Below are positions 46,959-57,719 of a stretch of DNA of 64,000 bases, one piece after another. The position numbers were made by a program, and so were the translations under genes. The stretch is from Neonectria sp. B-13 (lineage: Eukaryota > Ascomycota > Sordariomycetes > Hypocreales > Nectriaceae). Numbering within the stretch: the stretch's first letter is position 1; every line of letters begins with the position of its first letter. The stretch covers positions 1,512,193 through 1,576,192 of the forward strand of contig NOKP01000009.1 in NCBI GenBank assembly GCA_002682825.1, read 5' to 3'. A model generated the notes under the pieces. That model ran no database searches, was not told the origin of the DNA, and saw only the letters and a program-made list of their open reading frames with translations.

Positions 46959-49436
46959 TTAATGGGATATGTACTGGAAAACAGCAGACACGTCCTGCTC
47001 TCCACATTCTTGGCGTAGCAACAAGTCCTGGATGGCCTTCAATCCATCATTGACAAAGTGGTTCCAGGTGCTGGTGTCTCCGTACAGCAGAGCTGGCGCC
47101 TTTATGTACTGCTTTCCATCTGGCTTGCATCGTTTGCACTTGAACGATTCGTGAGTATCGCTCGTTGTGTCGGCGCGATACTGGAAGAGCTCGCGAAGGC
47201 TGCCAAGGGAAAAGTGCCGTTCGACATCTTCCGCCGAGTCGACGACACAGGAGGAAAGACTTTGTTTATGGGACTGGCGTTGGAAGATTTTCTCCTCAAT
47301 GGTTCCTGTTGCAATGAAGCGGTACACAAAACAATCCTTCTTTTGACCGTCACGCCAAACTCGGGCCAGGGCTTGCTGGTCGGCAGCAGGATTCCAGTCG
47401 GGGTCAAAGAGAATGAGACGATTTGCGCCAATCAGGTTGATACCGCAGCCACCTGCCTTGCTGCTGAGCAAAAAGATGAACTCGTCGCCATTGGGGTCGT
47501 TGAATCGATCGACGAGTTTCTGGCGCTTATTCACGTTCATTGTGCCGTCGAGCCGGAGACACCCATATTGGCGAGAGCGGCAGAGACGCTCGAAGATGTC
47601 CAGCGTGGAAGTATAGTTGCTGATCAAAACGATCTTGTCATTGGTATCCTGACGGATGCGAGCAAGCATCCGATCAAGGACAGTCATTTTGCCAGAGTAC
47701 CATGACTTGACCTCACGATCTCGGCCACGCGACTCCTTGGGAACATAATCCTCGGGATAACACCCCTCGGAGCCTGGCAGGTCGTCGGAAAGGTTAAGAA
47801 GGTCTGGGTGGTTGCATAGCTTCTTCAAGATGTTGATAGCTTTCAGAGGCTGACTTCCCTTGCCGCGTAGAAGAGCCTGAATGTCCGGGCTGGTGATAAA
47901 ATAGTTGTAAAGGTCGAGCTGGAAAGGAGCCAGGTCGCAAAAGACGACGTGCTCATACTTGACTGGCAAGTACTTGGAAAGAATGTCATTAGTTCGGCGA
48001 ATCAAGAACTTATTAACGACGCCAAGCAACTCTGCAGTGCATTCATCGCCTTTCTTGCGGTCGATCTCCGACGCATCTGCGTCACGTCCTCGGAGAATGG
48101 GGATCTCGAACCGTTTGCGAAATTCTTGCCGGGTTCCAAGGAGATCTGGGTTGGCAAAGCTGGTGAGAGAAAAGTACTCTGTGAGATCGTTCTGAATGGG
48201 AGTTCCAGTAAGGATCACCCGTCTCGAGACATTCAGGCTGTTGAGCGCATTGAAGGTGTTGCTGTCACTATTCTTCAGGCGATGACCCTCGTCACAAAAC
48301 AACAAGCCGATCTTGGTGTGCTTGAGTTCCTCCACATTCAAGCGCAGGGTTTCATAGGACACAATGATGACCGGACGAGTCACGGCTCTTCCGCTAGCGA
48401 TCGCCCACTGACGCAGCTGGCGTGTCAATTCCTCCTTTGAGGCCTTGCCGTCAATGGCAAAGGGGGTGACGGCATTAGCGCCGAGCCATTTGACCAACTC
48501 GTTGGCCCAGTTCTTGACCAAACTGGCAGGACAAACCACAATGGCCTTTTGAATCGTTGGTTTGCCAGCATCGGGGGACTGTTTGAGGAGTGTCCACATG
48601 AGGCTGATACACTGTAGCGTCTTGCCCAGGCCCATTTCGTCGGCCATAATACAGCCATTGGCTTTTTCATCGATCATGCCGGTCACGCATCGGTACATGA
48701 ACTTGACACCTTCGACTTGATGGGGACGAAGAATCTTGGCGAGCCTAGGGTCGATAACAACGGGGACTCGAGGGTGCTCGTTATCCACCTTTTTCCTGAT
48801 CCCGAGGATCTCGGCCAGACTTTTGTGTACCAAGGGTGCATCGAGCTTCTCGACAGAAGCGTCCTCCTTGACCAGCTCAGGCTTGGGGACATCCTTCGGC
48901 TTGTCATCCACAGTTGGATCGTGAAGAACGATCGCAAACTCGCCGCTTGGGTCGTGTAGGGCCTTGGGGGCAAAGACCGCGCCTTGTCGGAGGCCAAGGG
49001 TAGGTCGGGGGCGATTTGGGTTGTAGGCGGAGCTGTCCTTGTTCTTAAGAGGTACAGAGAAGGCCTTGCGGAAGACAACACCCTTGTCCTTGGCTTGGAA
49101 TACGGGGAATCGATTGGCATCTCGCGTAGCAAGGGCGAGTCGGTCTTCGTTGTCGTATGGCTTGTCGGCGTCGACGTCGCCATCCGCGCCCGCGTAGTCA
49201 ACCTTTCTTCGCTTCCGGGATGGTCGGTTGACAGCAGGGGTACTTCCAGCAACACCGGGACATCTAAATGGCTTATGCAATCGATCGAGGGATTGTGGTG
49301 TAATGACTCGTTTGACGCCCACGTTTTTGCCTTTGCCAGCAAGGGGCGTAGATACGGAGGGTGACCTGAGCAGCAAGTTAGTTGGTTGAGACAGTGGCAA
49401 TTCGACGCTGGAGGGAGAAACGTACGGGACAGTCAT
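46959..49436 (-). CDS. RAD54: DNA-repair translocase Rad54
   Basis: Rad54 is a Snf2-family ATPase that works with Rad51 in homologous recombination. The frame is open for 825 codons. I propose a 60-nt intron at 49425-49366 (GTACGT donor, CTAAC branch, CTCAG acceptor), with exons 49436-49426 and 49365-46959 giving 805 residues. Helicase motifs are plain: RPHQVEGVKFMYR, ADEMGLGKTLQ (Walker lysine at about 252), the DEGH box in FCDEGHRLKNS, TGTPIQND, and the C-terminal half with LISNYTSTLDIFE, SSKAGGCGINLIGANR and ARVWRDGQKK. A basic nuclear signal (SRKRRKVDY) lies near the N-terminus. The start is divergent from the small membrane-protein gene 518 bp away. The family is certain; the intron is likely. 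Confidence 0.95.
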   Translation of the reverse strand: MTVPYVSPSSVELPLSQPTNLLLRSPSVSTPLAGKGKNVGVKRVITPQSLDRLHKPFRCPGVAGSTPAVNRPSRKRRKVDYAGADGDVDADKPYDNEDRLALATRDANRFPVFQAKDKGVVFRKAFSVPLKNKDSSAYNPNRPRPTLGLRQGAVFAPKALHDPSGEFAIVLHDPTVDDKPKDVPKPELVKEDASVEKLDAPLVHKSLAEILGIRKKVDNEHPRVPVVIDPRLAKILRPHQVEGVKFMYRCVTGMIDEKANGCIMADEMGLGKTLQCISLMWTLLKQSPDAGKPTIQKAIVVCPASLVKNWANELVKWLGANAVTPFAIDGKASKEELTRQLRQWAIASGRAVTRPVIIVSYETLRLNVEELKHTKIGLLFCDEGHRLKNSDSNTFNALNSLNVSRRVILTGTPIQNDLTEYFSLTSFANPDLLGTRQEFRKRFEIPILRGRDADASEIDRKKGDECTAELLGVVNKFLIRRTNDILSKYLPVKYEHVVFCDLAPFQLDLYNYFITSPDIQALLRGKGSQPLKAINILKKLCNHPDLLNLSDDLPGSEGCYPEDYVPKESRGRDREVKSWYSGKMTVLDRMLARIRQDTNDKIVLISNYTSTLDIFERLCRSRQYGCLRLDGTMNVNKRQKLVDRFNDPNGDEFIFLLSSKAGGCGINLIGANRLILFDPDWNPAADQQALARVWRDGQKKDCFVYRFIATGTIEEKIFQRQSHKQSLSSCVVDSAEDVERHFSLGSLRELFQYRADTTSDTHESFKCKRCKPDGKQYIKAPALLYGDTSTWNHFVNDGLKAIQDLLLRQECGEQDVSAVFQYISH
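49366..49425 (-). other. RAD54: candidate in-frame 60-nt intron at the RAD54 start
   Basis: This stretch has a strong donor, a CTAAC branch site and a good acceptor, yet contains no stop and has a length divisible by three. Both spliced and unspliced RNA encode a full protein, with 20 fewer or more residues directly after M-T-V. Confidence 0.7.
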
Positions 49437-49954
49437 GATGTCTTATGTCTGTCACGGCGGGAAACCAGGCAATTGCTCCGATGAGGGATCTTTCGCGAGA
49501 TTCCAAGCCAACTGACAAGACTGTGAAAGTTGCGGGACCCTTCTATTCGGACCTCATGCAAAAGTAGATGCGGGTTGACAAAGCGGCGAGTTTGTTGGTG
49601 TCGGGCGCGACAGGGTGAGCGACGCGACTCAAGGCAGACACGCTGTCACGTGGGGTGGCGGCACATCCCCCAGAACGTAATGGAAGGAGCGCCTGCCATC
49701 TCGGTACGTACCTACCTGCTCCATCAACGGGCAGATGAGCGGCCGAGAATCGGCGAGATCTAGATCTAACATTTGGCGTCGCAGTAGGCCGGATGAGGGC
49801 CTCGTCTCCACCGGCTTACATAAAGCCGACGAAACAAAGCAAGGCTAATAATATAGACCAAGGACTTTAATTATGGCCGTCGGCGGCGACAAGATGCGAA
49901 ACAAAACATTTGTTCCTTCCCTCACCTCGAGCCTGTAGCTTGCGGTATTGACCC
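49437..49954. other. divergent promoter between RAD54 and a small membrane-protein gene
   Basis: These 518 bp separate two starts and have no recognisable gene or repeat. Confidence 0.5.
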
Positions 49955-50414
49955 ATGATGTCTCAAAGCCTATTTTCAGCGCCAGCTAGGTTCGTGATCC
50001 TTCCTCTCCGTTCCAGCCCGACCAGCTTCAACGCCTATCAATCACTAACACATGCAACACTCCAGCAATTCCTTCGCCAGCGTCTCCGCCACCGACGAAA
50101 GCCGCTCGGCCTCCGGAGATGGCTTTGCCGAGCATCGCGCCGTCGGTCCGGCGCCGACCCCTCTCAAGCTTGCTCTCGCGGAGCATCGGACTGCCGTCCT
50201 CACTACAGCTATCTCGGGTCATTTCGCCCATTACCAGTATTTGAGCCGCTTTCGACGCATCAAGCTCGAGGCTCCGGGAAATCGCCGCACTCTTGCCACT
50301 GTTGGTTTGTCTTGGGCCCTCATCTATATCGGCGTGCTCAGCACCATCACCATCGCCCAGCGTGACGTCTCCAGGCACGCCGATCGCCTTCTACGGCGCC
50401 CAGAGAATCCGTGA
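49955..50414 (+). CDS. small single-span membrane protein, unrecognised
   Basis: I do not recognise this family. Exons 49955-49989 and 50066-50414 give 127 residues; the intron has donor GTTCGT, a CACTAACA branch site and acceptor CTCCAG, and keeps phase (AG|C). The second exon uses C-ending codons like neighbouring genes. The N-terminal half is Ser/Ala rich (SFASVSATDESRSASGDG). The middle is basic and helical (HYQYLSRFRRIKLEA), then one membrane span lies at about 86-104 (LATVGLSWALIYIGVLSTIT) followed by a basic tail. The topology is that of a tail-anchored organelle protein. The stop lies only 42 nt before the carrier start, in the same frame. A second ATG directly follows the first and could be used instead. 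Confidence 0.6.
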
Positions 50415-50456
50415 AACCTCGTCTAGGAAACTCGCCCGGAAAGCCCTGCCCACGAC

Positions 50457-51422
50457 ATGTCGGCCGACTTCTGGGCAGGCTACATCAGCGGAGCGGTTGG
50501 TATCCTCATCGGAAACCCGCTTGATGTGATCAAGGTCCGGCTGCAATCACAGAGTGCAAGTACAGCTTCAAGTGCATATATTGCTACTGCCGTCACTACA
50601 GGTGCCAACCCTAGCGCATATTCTCGGTATTTTGGGAACTCGGCCGGCTTGGTCGCTGGGACTGCCGCTCCAATCCTCGGCTACGGCGCATTAAATGCCC
50701 TTCTCTTCGTCTCATACAACCGCACCGAGGCGGCCCTAAACAAGACCTTTTCTGTTCGAGAAAGCCTGTGGTCGACCTGGCTTGCTGGTGCAGTTGGGGG
50801 GCTCGCAACTTGGGTAGTCAGCACCCCCACAGAGCTGATCAAGTGCCGCGCTCAGTTGTCAAGTCAGCACTTGTCCAGCTGGGCTATCACGAAGCAGATA
50901 TGGCAGACCGAAGGCGTTCGCGGGCTTTACTTGGGCGGCACTGTGACCGCCATCCGCGATAGCGTTGGCTATGGGTTTTATTTCTGGTCCTATGAGTTGA
51001 GCAGTCGTTGGCTCGCTGCAGAACCTGGCAAGGAAACATCTCTCCAACACGAAGCCGCCAAGGTTCTGCTCTGCGGAGGACTAGCTGGCGTCGTTACATG
51101 GGCCAGTATCTTCCCGCTCGATGTTATCAAGACTCGTGTCCAGGCCCAAACATATAGTCGCAGACCAGAAACCTCTCCTCTCCTTGGGCCAGATGCAGGC
51201 CAACCGGAAAAACGGCTCGGTGCCCTCCGCATCGCACAAAACGCATATAGAGAAGGCGGTGCCCGTGTCTTCTTCCGCGGTCTGGCCGTGTGCAGTGTGA
51301 GAGCCTTCATCGTCAACGCCGTGCAGTGGGCTGTATACGAATGGGTAATGCAGGAATTAGGCCATGGCCGGAAACAAAGGGCCCAGAGCGCCGTCGTTGG
51401 GGCCGAAGTCATGCAGGCATAG
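50457..51422 (+). CDS. mitochondrial carrier family (SLC25) transporter
   Basis: This is an inner-membrane metabolite transporter of unknown substrate. A single exon of 321 residues has three repeats, each with the carrier signature: P21-L-D-V-I-K-V-R, P124-T-E-L-I-K-C-R and P220-L-D-V-I-K-T-R. The first repeat lies at about 1-95, the second at 100-195 and the third at 200-305, giving six transmembrane helices. The start SADFWAGYISGAVGILIGNP is typical of the family, so the upstream frame is not part of this protein. The general layout resembles the carnitine/ornithine-type branch, but I cannot assign the substrate. An AATAAA polyadenylation signal follows at 51471. The tail converges on the RSC gene. 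Confidence 0.92.
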   Translation: MSADFWAGYISGAVGILIGNPLDVIKVRLQSQSASTASSAYIATAVTTGANPSAYSRYFGNSAGLVAGTAAPILGYGALNALLFVSYNRTEAALNKTFSVRESLWSTWLAGAVGGLATWVVSTPTELIKCRAQLSSQHLSSWAITKQIWQTEGVRGLYLGGTVTAIRDSVGYGFYFWSYELSSRWLAAEPGKETSLQHEAAKVLLCGGLAGVVTWASIFPLDVIKTRVQAQTYSRRPETSPLLGPDAGQPEKRLGALRIAQNAYREGGARVFFRGLAVCSVRAFIVNAVQWAVYEWVMQELGHGRKQRAQSAVVGAEVMQA

Positions 51423-51953
51423 AAACACGAGTTAGGCGTTGGGTAAGAATCATCTCGGAATTCAACATTCAATAAAACCACAGGCATAGCGTCGGATAGT
51501 CATCTCGATACCAACTTACTACTTTAGCCAGTCATCCCGCAGTACCTTGCTGCCTTATCAGCATTTCTTGTAGACCTTGTAGGTTCAGCACCATGTCCCT
51601 CGCGACACAACTTTCAAAACAATGATGCGAACTATACACACAAGCTGTCCACAGTAGGTCTCTCTGCTATGTCGGTCTACCTATTCTGCGGTCACCTAAG
51701 CTTTTGGCTGTCCTTTATCACGGCGTCCCGACCTTCAAAGGAGCGAACAGTTGCGCGAGTTCAACGTCATCTATTTATTTACACAAAAGCCCAACTGCAA
51801 AAGGGAAGGTCCAGAAAACACACTGCCAATAACTCCGACAGTCCGGTCCTTGAACCTGAAGCCACGCCGCTATTATAACCATTTACACAATGTCCTAGAG
51901 CGCCCCGTATCCGTGATTTCCTTCCCGGCGGCATGCGATTATGCTAGGCTACC
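51423..51953. other. tail-to-tail gap between the carrier and RSC genes
   Basis: These 531 bp hold 3' flanks only, including the AATAAA at 51471-51476. No gene seen. Confidence 0.55.
51471..51476 (+). terminator. canonical polyadenylation signal AATAAA after the carrier
   Basis: AATAAA lies about 50 nt after the carrier stop codon, the usual place for a fungal 3'-end positioning element. Confidence 0.55.
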
Positions 51954-54900
51954 TTAGACAACGCCCTTTTCCCCAACAGACTCTCGCCATCCCTCAAGCC
52001 CAGCTTCCTTCTTCCATCGTTCCGTGTCTTCATCGAAATTCTCGAGCCATTTGGCCATGGCACCTGTCGCTTGCGAAGCCATCTCCTCCCTTGCCTCCCG
52101 TGCGGCGGCGACGTCAAGCTCAATCCGCTTCTGGGACCCGAGAGATGCCTTCTCGTCGCGCTCTTTGCGCTTCCTCTCTCGGTCAGCCAACCATTGCTCC
52201 CTGTTCGCAAGGTACTTGATGCTGTGCCCGAGGCCGGCACTCTCGTTTGAGACGCCCTTGTGGGGTCGGTCAAGGGGCGGTGCAGTAAAGAACAGGACCC
52301 GGCCGGCACCATCATGCTGGAACGACTGTCGGATGTCGGCGGGAAGTGCCTCATGGAGGTTGTCCGGGAGTGTGTAGACCTCCGGTGGCCTCGGCGGGTT
52401 GTACATGTTACCTGGAGGAAGGACGCCTCCGGGTGTGGGGGCCATGGGAGCTCGGGCGACGGGGGGGACCGGTACTTGTCCATACGCAGGTGCCATCGGG
52501 TTCCCCATTTGCGGCTGCTGCTGCATCGGAGGTGCTGGCGACTGTGGGTATCCCTGGACGTAGTTCTGGGGGTACCCAGGTTGGGGCATCTGGTGAGGGA
52601 GCTGGTACTGAACCGGGCGGACAGAAGGGACCTGAGGAGCCGGGGCGCCAAGATGCGGAAGATGCGGAATAGGCACTGGTGTCTGGTGCATCTGTGGAGG
52701 AGCTGCCACCGGTGTCACAGGTTGGAAGTGAGGCGCCATGTGGGCGTTATACTGGCCAGGCGACGGGGATGGCCCAGGACCTGGATACGGCACTGCGCCC
52801 CTTGCAGCGTCGACAGACGCATCTCTAGGCGCTGACATCATGGACGCACGCCGACCAGCATCGACGGTGATGTCTGGAATGGGAACAGCCGACATGGACA
52901 TGGGTTGCGGCGGCGGTGTGGGCTCTGGAGGCGGCGACTCCTGGAAAAGCAAAGGTTCATTGTTAGCCAATGAGCAAATAAAGAAACAAAGAAACACCAA
53001 AGCGACTGTGACTGTGGTGGTGAAGGTTATGGTGATGGTGAAAGTGAAGAGCCAAGGTCAGAAGTGTGTCAACCTGAGGCAGGAAGATAGATACTGCTAT
53101 CGGGGTACCAGCAAACAAAGCGAGCATGCGAGGGGCCGAGGGGTCGTAAAAACAGGGATTGTAGGGGTGAGGGCTGGCTGATTGCCGACTGACAAGGCCG
53201 ACTGACAAGGCCAACCGACAAGACCAGCTGACAAGGCAGCGTGGCGACAAACAACTCAGACTCGGGGCAAATCTCTCACTTACATTGGACTCTCGGGGAC
53301 GACGATGCACCGCCCCGACGATGGGCGGCGCGTTGGGGCTTCCCCATGTCGGCTTGGGAAGCTCGTCCGTCTCCTTGGCATCCTCACGGAGCAGATGTTT
53401 GATGGGGCTGGGGACCTTCTTCATCCTCCGGGGCACGTCAAAGAGGTCCATTTCATAGTCCCTCTCGCGTACCTCGTCCGGTACGCAGCTCGCCCACGTC
53501 TTGATCTTGTTGAACCGGAATCGTTCCTCATTGTATCGCGACTCGCAGACGTAGACATCCTTTTCCGGGGGGAATCCGCGGGGCCGACCCTTGTTAAATC
53601 GTGTAACAAACATGACGAAGCAGCGGTCGAGGACATCCTCGATCTGGTGGTCGCGGTACTGTCCCGTCTTGACCACCTCGTGCTCGAAGAAGTGCTTCTC
53701 GAATTGGTGCACTGTCTGCTCCGGCCGGTAGTACCAGCACGCATTGATCCATCTCTGACCAGCACGATCCTGCCAAGTCCGATAGATCTGCGCCACGATG
53801 GGCTTGGCAAGGTCATTCGGATTTCGGATGTGAACCCAGTCACCTAAGAGAAGTCAGCGAAGGGCCTCGAAAGCCAGGATGTTTATAAGTGTCGTTCCAA
53901 TACATACCGACTTTCCATGACTGTTCGCTGTACCGAATCTCTGCCAGGGGGAGCTTTCCGTCCTCGTCACGGAAGTCGTCGTCGGGCCTGGCCTTCTCCT
54001 GCTCAGCGAGGACCCGAGCTTGCTTCTGGAGCTCCACAGCGGCCGTGTGCACCTCGCTGTCGTCCTCATTGTACAGCTTGGCATTCTCAAACATCAGTTC
54101 GATGTCTGACATCATGTGGTCGACATGCTGATACTTCTTCCGCTTCGCCTTCTTCTTGATGTTGTCCAGGGCGATCGGGTTCGAGATGGTCTGATAGTAG
54201 TCGGGTACCATGGCCTTGTCGGGGAGCTTCTCAAATGGCAGGATGAGCAGGTTCCCCTCTTCGTCCTTGGGCTTCCTGAGACCTTTCAGAATGGACGCGA
54301 TACGAGCTTCCGTGGGAGTCAGAACCATGGGCGGTCGGCCCCTGCGCTTGTGTGCATCGTCGTCCTTGTCCTCGTCTCGATCCCTCCGTCCAGCGCCAAA
54401 AGGCCGGCCTCGTCTCCGGCCGCGGCGTCGACCGCCTTCATCGTCTGAATCGTCATCGTCGTCGTCGTCGTCCTCCTCCTCCTCCTCCTCCTCCTCTTCT
54501 TCTTCCTCATCCTCCTCGTCTTCCTCATCCTCGTCTGCGGGTGGTGAGTCCTCCTCCACAGGTGGGAGTTCTCCCAGGTCAGGAAGCTTCGCATCCCCGG
54601 CCGAGATATACCCTTTCTCCACCAACTTATGGAGCTCTTCTAAGAAGATCTCCCGCAGTCGAACCGCAGCGCCAAATATGGGCGCAGATGGGCGGTTGTA
54701 CACCTGGGCATTGTGGAAGATTTGCGCCACATCCTTGACGAATTCGGGGAAGGAGGTATACTGCTTCTTTTGGGTTTTCCCCTGTGGCGCCAAGTCAGTC
54801 ACACTGTCGTGGTCGCAACCACCATCGCATCGATAACGTACCCTAACAGTGCTGAATGCAACGGGAGCGGATATGACTTCGAAGTAATCAGGCAACACGC

Positions 54901-55313
54901 GCCGATTCGGTATGCGCTGGAAGCCGCTGGCCAGCTCTTCGCCACTGGATTGACTGTGGTGAGCTTGGGTTACAAGACGACAGGATGAATGGGTGGACTT
55001 ACTCCTCCTCGATGTTGCAGAGATAGGTCGCGAGGTTATGGATCATGCGGAACATGTCGGGTCGCCCTTCGTCGTCCATCTCGCCCTCGGCATCCTCACC
55101 CTCGGCGTCTTCATCACCTTCCGCGTCTTCGTCGCCTTCTGCATCCTCTTCGCCTTCTGCATCCTCGTCGCCCTCTGCATCCATGTCGACATCCGCATCT
55201 GCGTCAACGCCCAGTTCCTCGTTGGGGCCATCCTTCATCTCAACGTCTTGGTCGCCTATCTTGGCTTCGATCGATTCGCGCACCTCTGGCGCGACAGCTC
55301 TCCGGGTGGACAT
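51954..55313 (-). CDS. RSC1: RSC chromatin-remodelling complex subunit Rsc1/Rsc2
   Basis: Rsc1/2 helps the RSC remodeller bind acetylated nucleosomes. Exons are 55313-55003, 54944-54842, 54781-53908, 53843-53284 and 52940-51954, giving 944 residues. Bromodomain 1 spans about 90-200 (RRVLPDYFEVISAPVAFSTV, then DVAQIFHNAQVYNRPSAPIF). An acidic run of Glu then Asp covers about 235-270, followed by an RGR-rich, AT-hook-like stretch (GRRRGRRRGRPFG). Bromodomain 2 has VPDYYQTISNPIALDNIKKK and FENAKLYNEDDSEVH. The BAH domain follows (DWVHIRNPNDLAKPIVAQIY, then CWYYRPEQTVH). The last third is Pro/Gln/Met rich. The domain order BD1-BD2-BAH is the Rsc1/2 signature. Intron 4 is long (343 nt) and contains a 13-bp tandem repeat. 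Identification is confident; the exact intron 4 ends are likely. Confidence 0.93.
53186..53237. repeat. four-unit 13-bp tandem repeat in RSC1 intron 4
   Basis: Units 1 and 2 are identical (CGACTGACAAGGC); unit 3 (CAACCGACAAGAC) and unit 4 (CAGCTGACAAGGC) differ by two or three bases. It lies wholly inside the intron of the RSC subunit. Confidence 0.85.
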
Positions 55314-56020
55314 GGCTGGGATCGGGGGCCGCTACGGCGGGAGTCGCGACGTCGCGGCGTCGAAGCAAGCACGAGCTTCGGCGGATACAGGTGGAGGTGT
55401 CTCGTCCACGGCGCAATTGCCAAAGCGTTCGATGGGTTAGAGTCGCGAAACGGGAACGCCAAATTTCGCGATTCTGGGGATAGAGCCAGGTCAAGGTACG
55501 TACCAACGTCTTGGCTGCGCGCAAGTGGTGGCCTGAATCAGTAGGTAAGGTCCATAGGACGAACAGGTGCGAGGCTAGTCCACCTTTGGCTAGCGAGTGT
55601 GCACAGCTGGTGGTGGTCCGTGCATCACCGTTGGGCAGTTGCCAGCTTCAACCACATCATCGACGAAGTTGTACGCCACCACTCCCGGGTAGCAAGTTGG
55701 TAAGGCACATGTAAGAATTGCCAGAAGAAGTAGTAGTAGACCAAGCTTTCTTGTGGCCTGCAACGACTCCGGTGTCACTCTGGATTACTAGGATTCACTA
55801 TCTACGTTTTTGTTCCCTCCTTTGCTTGCTTCCGCATCTCGTCATACGGGTAGGCTTCTATTCGCCAAATACTCCCCTTGCAGCAGTCGCTCTATAACCC
55901 CCGCTCTTTACAGCCCAAACAAGGCCATATCGGCCTCATTCACGCATCCACCAGCAACTTCAAAAGACACGCTACAAGCCTCATCAGCCCCGGAAATTCA
56001 TTACCACACTGTTCAACACT
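55314..56020. other. divergent region between RSC1 and OTU1
   Basis: These 707 bp separate two starts. Open frames here have no family features, so I read it as promoter DNA. Confidence 0.55.
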
Positions 56021-57227
56021 ATGAGAGCTCGTTACAAAGCGCCCGATGGCACCGGCATTATCGAGGTTCCAGACTCGGCCACTGTCCAAGACGTCCTGGA
56101 TGAGCTCCGGGCTCGGACTGGCATTGCCAGCTTTACTGTAAAGTATGGCCCACCAATGGCTATGAAGACACTCGACCTAGGCCAAGTCAGTGAGGTGGCA
56201 AGGTCAGTAGGTCTTCATGGCGAGACCTTGACCATCGTCCCAGAAGAGGCGCCCGCCGCTCCCGCTCCAACATCCCAGCCTTCTAAAGCTGGGTCACGGC
56301 CAGGAGGCCAGTCAAGCGAGAGTCCCGAGGACATCAATGTCCCTTGGCCAGCGCGTGAAGGCACCTTGTGTAAGTCTGATGATCGTGGTGTACAATACAC
56401 CGATGCTGACGGACCAAGTGCTTCGGGTCATGCCCAGCGACAACAGCTGTCTCTTCACTGCATTCGGCGGTGCCTTGCCCAAGCAGATTCCGGCTCAACA
56501 GCTCAGGAGGATGATGGCGGATTACATCGTTGAGCACCCCGATGTCTATTCGGAAGCTGTTTTGGGATCACCGCCTAGTCAGTACTGTCGCAGTATCCAA
56601 GACCCAGATCGTTGGGGAGGTGGAATCGAACTGAGTATCCTGTCTGCCATCTTCGACATACAAATCTGCACCTTTGATGTTCAGGTGCGTGCTCTTTCTC
56701 ACATTATTACACCCAACTCAGGATGATCTCGCTGATCCAAAATACAGGTTCAAAACCTCATCAACTTCGGCGAAGAGAAGCGGGATCGATGTGTCTTGGT
56801 CTACTCAGGGATCCACTACGACCGAGTGGCTTTTAGCTACTCTGACTTCCCACACAGCTCTACAACACTGCCTCCGGAGATGGATCGGACAGTTTGGCCG
56901 ACGGACGATGACGAAGTTCTGCAACAAACAGAGGAACTTGTCCGGAAGCTCAACACAGCTCACTATTACACAGACACCGAGGGCCTCGTTCTCAAATGCG
57001 ACGTCCCTGGATGCGATTGGATCGGAAGCGGCCAGCTTGAGGGCAGGAAGCATGCGGAACAGACGGGCCATGTTGATCTGAGTGAGATCAGAGATGTCGA
57101 GGGTGATAGCGTTCTTCGTAGTTGTGACGCCCGAGGGTGTGACTTCATAGGTCAAGGTGACAGAGCCATCAGGCAGCATAGTACCGACACCGGACATGAA
57201 CGATTCAGCGTCATTCCTGATTGGTAG
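56021..57227 (+). CDS. OTU1: ubiquitin thioesterase Otu1 (YOD1 type) with two zinc fingers
   Basis: Otu1 trims ubiquitin chains on Cdc48/p97 clients in ER-associated degradation. Exons are 56021-56369, 56419-56684 and 56748-57227, giving 364 residues. The N-terminal UBX-like domain (about 1-80, RARYKAPDGTGIIEVPDSAT) binds Cdc48. The OTU catalytic Cys127 lies in VMPSDNSCLFTAF and the His228 in YSGIHYDRVAF. The C-terminus has two C2H2 fingers of identical spacing, C289-x4-C294-x12-H307-x5-H313 and C331-x4-C336-x12-H349-x5-H355. The proteins I know have one, so this looks like an internal duplication. Introns are 49 and 63 nt. A polyadenylation signal follows at 57249. Family secure. Confidence 0.93.
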
Positions 57228-57719
57228 TCTCCTTGGTTTTAATGCTGCAATAAACATGGCCTTGCTGTCATTGAATATGACCTGACCATGAGCCTGGTAG
57301 TGACTACTTGACCGGTCGGGTCTCACTCGATCCTGGGCTGGGCCCTACGACAGTGGGCGCATCACATTGTTCGAGTGTTTGGGTTCTGTCATAGACACGA
57401 GAAGAGACATGCATATCCAATACCAATGCCTCCTCGAGTGTATTCAACCTTAACGTTGGAATTTGTTCATAATGCTACTAGCTTTTCCCCATGAGTCATG
57501 TCTCCTTGTTACCGCCCGCCCTAGACCCATACGTCGTAGTTTTATCGCCATTTTTACATGAGTCTCACCGGCTTTTAATTCACCCTTGATCCACGTCATT
57601 GTTGGGCTTGGTTTTCCCCTTTGGAGTGCGTTGGCATTTGTATGCATCATGTCGTCGCATCCATGAAGCACCACAGTGCAGACAGACTTGCGCCAATCAT
57701 TCAAGACTAGACAAGGATA
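57228..57719. other. tail-to-tail gap between OTU1 and the UsgS-like gene
   Basis: These 492 bp hold 3' flanks. AATAAA lies at 57249-57254, 22 nt after the OTU1 stop. No gene seen. Confidence 0.55.
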
